Under the pieces are notes generated by a model. The model did not search any database. It saw only the letters and a program-made list of their open reading frames with translations, and had not been told where the DNA came from. Positions 23,396 to 30,439 of a DNA stretch of 32,400 nt are shown here, in pieces. The position numbers and the translations under genes are program-made. Source of the DNA: CADEFQ01 sp035433705 (lineage in GTDB: Bacteria; Pseudomonadota; Gammaproteobacteria; Steroidobacterales; Steroidobacteraceae); assembly GCA_035433705.1 (NCBI GenBank), contig DAORVK010000027.1, forward strand, positions 1 through 32,400, read 5' to 3'. The first letter of the stretch is position 1, and each line of letters starts with the position of its first letter.

Positions 23396-26300
23396 GAGCG
23401 GTCGCGCACCTGGTCGCGGGCTGTGCGCTGGCGTTCGTCGCGGCTCTCGCGCCGGTCGCGCAGGCGGCCGACAAGGCGAAGGCGAAAAATGCAGCGCCCA
23501 CCATCAAGGACCTGCGCGCGCGTCCGGTCGAGGTACAGAAGACCGCGCCAGTGCCCGCGAGCGCGCCGCGGGCGATGGAGAATTACCGCCGCTTCCTCGA
23601 GCTGCAGAACACGGATCCGCTGCTGCGCGCCGAAGCGCTGCGTCGCCTCGGGGACCTCAATCTCGAAGCCGGCGAGCTCGAGCGCATGCAGAACGAGGTG
23701 ACGGCGATCGATCTTGCGGGCGCCGAGGCGATCTCGCTCTATTCGACGCTGCTCAAGGCCTACCCGAACTACCCGCGCAACGACCAGGTGCTCTACCAAC
23801 TCGCGCGCGCCTACGAGACCACCGGACAGACCGGCAAGGCGCTCGCCACGCTCGACGAAGTCGTGCAGCGCTATCCCGCGACACCGCACCGCGACGAGAT
23901 CCAGTTCCGGCGCGGCGAGATGCTCTTCTCCGCCAAGCGTTACGCGGACGCCGAGGCGGCCTACGCAGCGGCGCTGAAGTTCGGCGCGAAGTCCGCGTTT
24001 TACGAGCAGAGCCTCTACAAGCACGGCTGGTCGCTCTTCAAGCAGTCGCGCAACGAGGAGAGCCTCGCCTCGTTCGGCGGCGTTCTCGACACGATGCTGC
24101 TCGCACCGGGCTCGCGCGACACGGAAAGGCGCTTCGACGACCTGTCACGTGCCGACAGGGAACTGGTCGACGACACGCTGCGCGTCATGGCGATCACGTT
24201 TTCCTATCTCGACGGCGCGGGCTCGCTCGACGCATTCGTCGCGCACAAGGGCACGCCCCCGTATTCGCACCTGTTGTACGCGCGCCTCGGTGATCTCTAC
24301 GTCGACAAGCAGCGCTATCAGGATGCAGCGACGACCTACCGCGCGTTCGTCAATCGCGACCCGAACAACGAATACGCGCCGGGCCTGTCGATGCAGGCAA
24401 TCGAGGCCTACAAGAAGGGCGGCTTCACCGATCTCGTGCTCGATGGCAAGCGCGAGTTCGTCGAGCGCTACCGTTTCGGCGGGCCGTTCTGGACCGGGCG
24501 CGATCGCGCGAAGTACGCGAAGGTCACGGCGGAACTGAAGGCGAACCTGAAGGACGTGGCGCAGTACTACCACGCGAGCGCGCAGACCTCGAAGAAGATC
24601 GGGGATTATCAGCAGGCAGCGCGCTGGTATCGCGACTACCTGCAGTCGTTCCCGGACGACCCGGAGTCCGCCGGCACCAACTATCTGCTCGCCGAGACAC
24701 TGTTCGAGAGCCGCCAGTACCTCGAGGCGGCCGATGAGTACCAGCGCACGGCGTATAACTACCCGAAGAACGCCCAGTCGGCCGCGGCAGGCTACGCGGG
24801 GCTCGTGGCGTGGCAGCGTCACGAGGAAGGGATGCCCGTCGCGGAAAAGGCCGCCGTTCACAAGCAGGCGGTGGATGCGGGCGTGAAGTTCGCGAGCACT
24901 TTCCCCGAGCACCCGGACAGCGCGGGCGTGCTGACGCGCGCGGCCGAGGACATTTTCGCCGCGCGCGATCTGCCGCGTGCGATCACCGTGTCCGAGGCCC
25001 TGCTCGCACGGCAGCCGCAGGTCGACGTCGCCAGGCAGCGCATCGGCTGGACGATCATCGGCCAGGCGAACTACGACCTGCTCTTCTTCGACAAGGCGGA
25101 GGCCGCATTCGTCAACGCACGCACGCTGACGCCCGTCGGCGACCCGCAACGCGCCGATCTCACGGAGCGGCTCGCCGCGTCCGTTTACAAGCAGGCCGAA
25201 GCGAAGCGCGCAGCAGGCGATGCGCTCGGTGCGGTCGATGCGTTCCTGCGCGTGGCCACTGTCGCACCCGATTCGAAGATCCGCTCGACGGCAACCTACG
25301 ACGCAGCCGCGACGCTCGTTACGCTGCAGGAATGGGACCGGGCCATACCGGTCCTTGAATCGTTCCGGCGTGATTTTCCGCAGGACAAGCTGCAGCCCGA
25401 GGTGACGCGCAGCCTCGCAGTCGCCTATTCCGCGACAGGTCGTGCGGGTCTGGCTGCGACCGAGTTCGAACGCATCGCCGCCTCGCCGACCGAAGACCCG
25501 GCGGTGCGCCGCGAAGCGACCATGCAGGCGGCTGACCTGTACGAAAAAGCGGGCAACGCCGAGCAAGCGGTCGCGATGCTCGAGAAGTTCGTCATCGGGT
25601 ATCCCACGCCGGTGCCGGAAGCGGTCGAGGTTCGGCAGCGTCTTGCCGAGGCCGCGGCGAAGCGCGGTGACACGAACCGGGAACAGTACTGGCAACGCGA
25701 GATCATTCGCAGCGACGCGACGGCTGGCGCAGCGCGCACCGATCGTACCCGCTTCCTCGCCGCGCATGCGCAACTCGCGCTCGCGACACCTGCCCGCGAC
25801 GCCTTCCGCGGCGTGCGTCTCGTCACGCCGCTCAAGAAAAGCCTCGCGGCGAAGCGGCAGTCGCTCGAAACCGCGCTCGCGGCGTACAAGGCGGCCGCCG
25901 ACTACAAGGTCGCGGACGTGGCGACCCAGGCGACCTTCGAGATGGCCGAGCTGTACCGCACTCTGGCGCGCGACCTGATGGAGTCGGAGCGGCCGAAAAA
26001 CCTGCAGGGCGATGCGCTCGAGCAGTACAGCCTGCTGCTCGAGGAGCAGGCCTTTCCGTTCGAGGAGCAGGCGATTGCCGTGCATGAGGCCAATGCCGCG
26101 CGCGCGAAGGAGGGCGTTTACAACGACGGTGTGAAGGCGAGCTATGCGGCGCTCGCGCAGCTCAATCCGGGTCGCTACGGCAAGACCGAACTGCCCCTCG
26201 ACGTGGTGGCGGGCCTGACGGCGCTCGAGCCGCGCGCGCCGGAGGAGGCGGCGCCTGCCGACATGGCTACGGGGGGTGCACCCGCGAAGAAGGGTGGGCC

Positions 26301-26847
26301 ACCGATCGCCGCTCCGCCGCCACCTCCGCCCGCGCCGGCCCGCGCCGTCGCTGATTTCGATCGCGCCGTCGGCCTTGCGCGCGCGGGCGACACGGCTGGC
26401 GCGGCGCTCGAATTCGGCCAGCTTTCGGCGGCGGTGCCGCAATACGCGGCGGTTTTCTACAATCTCGGGGTGGTGGAGCGCAAGGCCAGCCGGCTCGCCG
26501 AGTCCGAGGCCGCGCTGCGTGCCGCGCTCGAGCGCAATCCCGCCAGCGCGATGATCGCCACTGAACTCGGACTGACGCTGCGCCTGGCCGGCAAGTTCTC
26601 CGACGCGCGCGCGGCCTACGAACAGGCGCTCGCTGCCGATGAGACACTCTCCGCGGCGCACCGCAATTACGCGGTGCTGCTCGATCTTTACCTGTTCGAG
26701 CCCGCACCGGCGCTCGCGCAGCTCGAGCGTTACAAGGAACTTACCGGCGAGGACAAGCCCGTCACGGGCTGGATCGCCGAACTGCGCCAGCGCGCCGGCA
26801 AGGTGGAGCCGGTCGCGGACACACAACCCTCGGGAGCCGGGCCATGA
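23392..26847 (+). CDS. giant periplasmic TPR protein (1151 aa)
   Basis: A signal peptide ends near AQAAD (about residue 26). TPR-like repeats extend over most of residues 60-900: LYQLARAYETTGQTGKALAT, AKRYADAEAAYAAALKFG, YVDKQRYQDAATTYRAFV, YQQAARWYRDYLQSFPDD, SRQYLEAADEYQRTAYNYP and others. A Pro-rich hinge at about 962-985 has six consecutive prolines. A second TPR block lies at about 985-1130 (LARAGDTAGAALEFGQL, YNLGVVERKASRLAESEAAL, LGLTLRLAGKFSDARAAYEQ). The GTG start follows GGAGAGG by 4 nt and overlaps the previous stop. Size and architecture recall AgmK/GltI-type scaffolds, but TPR proteins diverge quickly and orthology is inferred only from context. Confidence 0.88.
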   Translation: MRAVAHLVAGCALAFVAALAPVAQAADKAKAKNAAPTIKDLRARPVEVQKTAPVPASAPRAMENYRRFLELQNTDPLLRAEALRRLGDLNLEAGELERMQNEVTAIDLAGAEAISLYSTLLKAYPNYPRNDQVLYQLARAYETTGQTGKALATLDEVVQRYPATPHRDEIQFRRGEMLFSAKRYADAEAAYAAALKFGAKSAFYEQSLYKHGWSLFKQSRNEESLASFGGVLDTMLLAPGSRDTERRFDDLSRADRELVDDTLRVMAITFSYLDGAGSLDAFVAHKGTPPYSHLLYARLGDLYVDKQRYQDAATTYRAFVNRDPNNEYAPGLSMQAIEAYKKGGFTDLVLDGKREFVERYRFGGPFWTGRDRAKYAKVTAELKANLKDVAQYYHASAQTSKKIGDYQQAARWYRDYLQSFPDDPESAGTNYLLAETLFESRQYLEAADEYQRTAYNYPKNAQSAAAGYAGLVAWQRHEEGMPVAEKAAVHKQAVDAGVKFASTFPEHPDSAGVLTRAAEDIFAARDLPRAITVSEALLARQPQVDVARQRIGWTIIGQANYDLLFFDKAEAAFVNARTLTPVGDPQRADLTERLAASVYKQAEAKRAAGDALGAVDAFLRVATVAPDSKIRSTATYDAAATLVTLQEWDRAIPVLESFRRDFPQDKLQPEVTRSLAVAYSATGRAGLAATEFERIAASPTEDPAVRREATMQAADLYEKAGNAEQAVAMLEKFVIGYPTPVPEAVEVRQRLAEAAAKRGDTNREQYWQREIIRSDATAGAARTDRTRFLAAHAQLALATPARDAFRGVRLVTPLKKSLAAKRQSLETALAAYKAAADYKVADVATQATFEMAELYRTLARDLMESERPKNLQGDALEQYSLLLEEQAFPFEEQAIAVHEANAARAKEGVYNDGVKASYAALAQLNPGRYGKTELPLDVVAGLTALEPRAPEEAAPADMATGGAPAKKGGPPIAAPPPPPPAPARAVADFDRAVGLARAGDTAGAALEFGQLSAAVPQYAAVFYNLGVVERKASRLAESEAALRAALERNPASAMIATELGLTLRLAGKFSDARAAYEQALAADETLSAAHRNYAVLLDLYLFEPAPALAQLERYKELTGEDKPVTGWIAELRQRAGKVEPVADTQPSGAGP

Positions 26848-27275
26848 GACTACTCGCAATGATCGTGCTCTCGGGAATTGCGCCCCTTGCCTTCGGGCAG
26901 GAAGTGCCATCGCGCGACGCGATCGGGCCTGCCGTGGTGACCTCACCGGCTGCAGCGCCAGAGCAGCAGGTCCAGGCGCCCCCTGCGACGCCGCAGGCCA
27001 GCGTGACGCCCGCGAAGCAGGGAGGCTCCAGGCGCGTGATGGATCGCATCGAACTCGACGCCACCCAGATTACCGGCAACCGCGAATTGCCGAAGGTTCT
27101 CTACATCGTACCGTGGAAGCCATCGGATCTCGGGGACCTGCTGGGCAGGCCGGCCAACAGCCTGCTGGACGAGGTGCTTGCGCCGGTGGACCGGGAGGTA
27201 TTCCGTCGCGAAAACCGCTATTACGACGCGCTGCGGCCCGATACCGCGCAGCGCACCGACAAAGCTGAGAAATAG
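26844..27275 (+). CDS. small exported protein of the envelope-machine operon, unrecognised
   Basis: A 143-residue protein with a signal peptide ending near AFGQ (about residue 19), a Pro/Ala/Gln-rich linker to about residue 60 and a compact C-terminal part: VMDRIELDATQITGNRELPK, then VLYIVPWKPSDLGDLLGRP and DREVFRRENRYYD. I do not recognise the family. ATG 26844 overlaps the stop of the giant TPR gene as ATGA, so translation is coupled. Its placement between the scaffold and the ExbB gene suggests a dedicated periplasmic accessory. The IVPWKPSD segment looks like a conserved core worth using as a search seed. Confidence 0.75.
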   Translation: MRLLAMIVLSGIAPLAFGQEVPSRDAIGPAVVTSPAAAPEQQVQAPPATPQASVTPAKQGGSRRVMDRIELDATQITGNRELPKVLYIVPWKPSDLGDLLGRPANSLLDEVLAPVDREVFRRENRYYDALRPDTAQRTDKAEK

Positions 27276-27350
27276 GTCGCAGCTTTTTGGGGTTATGTCA
27301 TTCAGTTTGGGAACGCTTGGCCTGCCAGAATTCTTCGAGGAGTCATGTCG

Positions 27351-28004
27351 ATGGAACTCTATAGTTCGATAGTCCGTTTCTTCCAGGGCGGAGGGGGCTT
27401 CATGATCCCGATCGCCCTGGTGCTCGTGCTCGGGCTCGCGATCGCGGCCGAGCGCTTCATCTATCTCTGGAACGTCGGGCGGCGCAACCGCTCGCTGTGG
27501 TCCGAGATCACGCCGTATCTGCAGCGGGGTGACTTCCGCTCGGCCGTCCAGCTCACGTCGAAGTCGGATTCCGCGATCGGGCAGATCCTGAACTACGGCC
27601 TTGCCCGCGTCGCGTCGGCCCGTCGCCGCGACGACATCGAAAAGGCGATGGAGGAAAGCCTGATGGAGGTCGTGCCGAAGATCGAACGGCGCACCCACTA
27701 TCTCGCGACCTTTGCCAACCTCGCAACGCTGCTCGGGCTGCTCGGCACCGTGTTCGGCCTTATCCACGCCTTCGCGGCGGTTGCGACCGTGAACCCGGCG
27801 GAGAAGGCGAACCTCCTGTCCGCGAGCATTTCGGTCGCGATGAACTGCACGGCCTTCGGCCTCCTGACTGCGGTGCCGCTGCTCTTCATCCATGCCTGGC
27901 TGCAGTCGCGCACCACGGCACTGATCGACAGCCTCGAGATGGCATCGGTGAAGTTCCTGAATTCGATCACCGAGCGTCGTCCGGACGCTCCTGCCGCTGC
28001 GTAG
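27351..28004 (+). CDS. MotA/TolQ/ExbB proton-channel protein
   Basis: A 217-residue inner-membrane protein with three hydrophobic segments: one near the N-terminus (FMIPIALVLVLGLAIAA, about 14-32) and two after a cytoplasmic loop (TFANLATLLGLLGTVFGLIH, and SVAMNCTAFGLLTAVPLLFI). This is the TolQ/ExbB layout. With the two ExbD proteins downstream it would form a proton-driven stator that powers the periplasmic machine. The ATG at 27351 is preferred to the one at 27345 because GAGGAG (27337-27342) lies 8 nt before it but only 2 nt before the other. The 75-nt gap upstream is the largest within this operon and could hold a secondary promoter, though no clear boxes are visible. By composition it corresponds to AglR. 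Confidence 0.93.
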   Translation: MELYSSIVRFFQGGGGFMIPIALVLVLGLAIAAERFIYLWNVGRRNRSLWSEITPYLQRGDFRSAVQLTSKSDSAIGQILNYGLARVASARRRDDIEKAMEESLMEVVPKIERRTHYLATFANLATLLGLLGTVFGLIHAFAAVATVNPAEKANLLSASISVAMNCTAFGLLTAVPLLFIHAWLQSRTTALIDSLEMASVKFLNSITERRPDAPAAA

Positions 28005-28019
28005 AACGGGGAGCGAGCG

Positions 28020-28550
28020 ATGCGCAGGTCCTCCTTCGAGGCCCGGAAGATCGCGAGGCGCGGCCGTCGGCCGGCCGAGCTGCTGCTCGTGCCGATGATC
28101 GACATATTCATCGTGCTCGTGACCTTCCTGCTGATGACCGCCGTGTTCTCGCGCACCGTGATCCTCGAGCTGAATCTGCCCGCGCAGCTCTCCGAGTTCC
28201 GGGAGCCGCCGAAAGGGTTGCAGCTCGAGGTGATCGTGCGCAAGGGCGAGCTGATCGTCGCCGACCGCAACAGCGGGCCGCTCGCGCCACTGCCGAACAA
28301 GGCAGCCGGATACGACTTCGACGGGCTCGCGGCCTACCTGCAGCGCGTGAAGATGAAATTTCCCGAAATGACGGCCGCCACCATCCTCCTCGAGTCCGAC
28401 ACCCCGTACGACACGCTCGTACAGGTCATGGACAAGGTGCGCGTGCTGGAAGTGGACAATGCCGGGCAGACGGTGCAGGCCGAGCTTTTCCCGGACATCT
28501 CGATCGGGGACGCGCCGGCGCTTGATGGCGCCGTGAGAGGTGGCCCATGA
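28020..28550 (+). CDS. ExbD/TolR-family protein 1
   Basis: A 176-residue protein with a basic cytoplasmic N-terminus, one membrane segment (LLLVPMIDIFIVLVTFLLM) bearing the family's proton-relay aspartate (Asp28), and a periplasmic domain of about 130 residues. The sequence PMIDIFIVLVTF is diagnostic of ExbD/TolR. It starts 15 nt after the ExbB stop and overlaps the second ExbD gene by 4 nt (ATGA). In Myxococcus two TolR-like proteins, AglQ and AglS, accompany one TolQ-like protein, and the same set occurs here. Confidence 0.93.
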   Translation: MRRSSFEARKIARRGRRPAELLLVPMIDIFIVLVTFLLMTAVFSRTVILELNLPAQLSEFREPPKGLQLEVIVRKGELIVADRNSGPLAPLPNKAAGYDFDGLAAYLQRVKMKFPEMTAATILLESDTPYDTLVQVMDKVRVLEVDNAGQTVQAELFPDISIGDAPALDGAVRGGP

Positions 28551-29068
28551 GCATGTCGGGCCGCGCACGCCGCATGGCAAAGAATCACGAGCGTCACCGG
28601 GGTGATCTCGATCTCAACCTGATCCCGATGATCGACATCCTCACCGTGCTCGTGATGTTCCTGCTCGTCTATTCGACTGAAGTCGAGGTTATCCAGAACA
28701 CCAAAGGCATCGAGATCCCGCAGTCGATTGCCGAGGCGCAGCCGAAGGACTCGGTCGTGCTGATGGTGACGACCACCGACCTGTTCGTGCAGGGAGAGCA
28801 CGTCACATCGCTGGCGGAGATCCGCGCCTCGAAATCGCCGTTGATCGAGCCGCTGCGCGCGGCGCTCAAGCGGCCCATGCTCGTCGGTCGCGCGATGACC
28901 GAGAAGGACCTCGCCGCGCGCGAGATCACGATTCTCGGCGACAAGTCGATCCCGTACGACGTGCTGAAGAAGGTGATGGCGACCTGCACGGATGCGGACT
29001 ACGGCCGCATCTCGCTCGCGACGCTGCAGAAGGAGAAGCCGGTGCCGGCCGGCTTCAAGCCCGCGTGA
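28547..29068 (+). CDS. ExbD/TolR-family protein 2
   Basis: A 173-residue second ExbD/TolR protein, clearly different in sequence from the first. The basic N-terminus MSGRARRMAKNHERHRGD leads into LNLIPMIDILTVLVMFLLVY with the relay aspartate at Asp30. The periplasmic part includes DSVVLMVTTTDLFVQGEHV and IPYDVLKKVMATC. Both ExbD proteins keep the aspartate, so both could take part in proton flow. Translation is coupled to the first by an ATGA overlap. It precedes the TonB-like gene by 16 nt. Confidence 0.93.
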   Translation: MSMSGRARRMAKNHERHRGDLDLNLIPMIDILTVLVMFLLVYSTEVEVIQNTKGIEIPQSIAEAQPKDSVVLMVTTTDLFVQGEHVTSLAEIRASKSPLIEPLRAALKRPMLVGRAMTEKDLAAREITILGDKSIPYDVLKKVMATCTDADYGRISLATLQKEKPVPAGFKPA

Positions 29069-29084
29069 CCGACAGGAGCCGCAC

Positions 29085-30005
29085 GTGGAGTTGAGACCCT
29101 ACTACCGGACCTTCGATCTCCCCTGGGACATTGACCCCGAGGAGAGCGAGCGTCTGCGCAAGTTCCTGACCGTTGCGCTCGTGACAATCCTCGTCGCGGT
29201 CGCGGTGATTCCGTTCCTGCCGGTGCCGCCGCACAGCGCGGCCCAGGATGAGGTTCCGCAGCGGCTTGCGAAGGTGATGCTCGACTACAAGCCGCCCGAG
29301 CCTCCGCCTCCGCCTCCGAAACCGAAGGACGAGCCGAAGCCCGAGGTCAAGGTTGCGGCGATCACGCCGAAGCCGGTCGATCGGACCGAAGAGGCGCGCA
29401 AGAGGGCGCAGAAGGCCGTCAACCAGTTCCAGGACGAGCTCGCGGACCTGCGGCAGAACCTGCCAGAGATCCCCGTCGAGCAGACCCGCAATCTTACCGG
29501 CGCGGTCGGCGCCGACAGCCGCGCCGAGCGCTCGCTGATCACATCCAAGGTGGGATCCGCGAGCAGCGGCATCGCCTCGACCAACACGAGCCGCGGCTTC
29601 GGTGCCGGCGCGGGCAGTCTCGAGGGCCACAATACGACCCGGATGGGCATGCCGGCCGGAGTTCCCGTGGGCGGGCGGGGCGAAGGCGCCACCCGATCCG
29701 GCGCGAGCGGCAAGGCCTCGCGCAGCCGCGAGGAAATCGAGCTCGTGTTCGACCGCAACAAGGGCGCGATCTACGCCCTTTACAGCCGCGCCCTTCGCGC
29801 GCAACCGGACCTGCAGGGTAAGATGGTGCTCGAATTCACCATATCCCCCTCGGGCGAGGTGACGATGTGCCGCGTGGTGTCGAGCGAGATCAGGGACCCG
29901 GAGCTCGAGCGCAAGATTGTCGCGCGCGTGCGCCTCTTCCGTTTCGAGGCTCGCGACGTGGAGACCATCACGACGACGAAGCCAATCGATTTCTTCCCGG
30001 CTTAG
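29085..30005 (+). CDS. TonB-like protein with AgmX/PglI-type C-terminus
   Basis: A 306-residue inner-membrane-anchored energy transducer. The cytoplasmic N-terminus (residues 1-26) is followed by one membrane segment (27-48, FLTVALVTILVAVAVIPFL), a Pro/Lys-rich periplasmic span (70-100, with six prolines in a row), a helical stretch (100-130), a Gly/Ser-rich linker and a C-terminal domain at 215-306 (REEIELVFDRNKGAIYALY, then GKMVLEFTISPSGEVTMCRV and VRLFRFEARD). That C-terminal domain matches the AgmX/PglI tail found in Myxococcus GltG/GltJ-like and related proteins. The GTG start follows AGGAG by 6 nt. It would transmit ExbB/ExbD motion to TPR and outer-membrane partners. Confidence 0.88.
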   Translation: MELRPYYRTFDLPWDIDPEESERLRKFLTVALVTILVAVAVIPFLPVPPHSAAQDEVPQRLAKVMLDYKPPEPPPPPPKPKDEPKPEVKVAAITPKPVDRTEEARKRAQKAVNQFQDELADLRQNLPEIPVEQTRNLTGAVGADSRAERSLITSKVGSASSGIASTNTSRGFGAGAGSLEGHNTTRMGMPAGVPVGGRGEGATRSGASGKASRSREEIELVFDRNKGAIYALYSRALRAQPDLQGKMVLEFTISPSGEVTMCRVVSSEIRDPELERKIVARVRLFRFEARDVETITTTKPIDFFPA

Positions 30006-30027
30006 GCGCCTGGCACGCGAGGCGAGC

Positions 30028-30387
30028 GTGAACCTGCAATCCGAGATCCAGTACTTCAGCGAACTGCGTGTGCTTGACAAGGCGCGCCTGCTGAACTCGT
30101 TCCTGCACGAGCTGGCCGAGGAGGCGCGCAGCACCTACGGACCGGGCAACGAGCAGGTGGCCGACACCGCGCACCTGCGCTTCGTCAACGAACTCGTGCA
30201 CCGGGTCACGCGGGTGCTCGAGCAGCTGCTCGCGGAAGATCGCACGCGGCCTGCCGACGATGTGGTGCTGCGCATGCTGCTGTCCCCGCGCTCCGACAAG
30301 GTAGCCGAGAAGCTGGTGCTAAACGCCTACAGCCGGGCCATTCATGGCTTTGAGCGGTACGACACGACCGTCCTGATGAATACCTGA
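30028..30387 (+). CDS. small helical protein, unrecognised
   Basis: A 119-residue protein that I do not recognise, with no signal peptide or membrane segment, so probably cytoplasmic. It is mostly helical: IQYFSELRVLDKARLLNSFL, HELAEEARSTYGPG, FVNELVHRVTRVLEQLLAED, then KLVLNAYSRAIHGFERYD. GTG at 30028 is preceded by GAGG with 5-nt spacing, 22 nt after the TonB-like stop, so it could be the last gene of that operon. It could equally be linked to the antiporter 52 nt downstream. No function is proposed. Confidence 0.65.
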   Translation: MNLQSEIQYFSELRVLDKARLLNSFLHELAEEARSTYGPGNEQVADTAHLRFVNELVHRVTRVLEQLLAEDRTRPADDVVLRMLLSPRSDKVAEKLVLNAYSRAIHGFERYDTTVLMNT

Positions 30388-30439
30388 CGGCTGCTCGCCG
30401 CTCTCTGAAGGCGGCGCCACCTGTGGCATATTCGCCCCG

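Noticed and set aside
24145..26946. 933-codon open frame on the - strand opposite the giant TPR gene
   Set aside because: It mirrors a well-supported TPR gene with signal peptide, ribosome site and operon coupling. Long antisense frames are expected at this GC content, and the translation is Arg/His/Leu-rich without domains.
27351..30005. Tol-Pal system (TolQ-TolR-TolA)
   Set aside because: There are two TolR-like genes, the fourth protein has an AgmX/PglI-type tail rather than TolA features, and TolB, Pal, CpoB and YbgC are absent.
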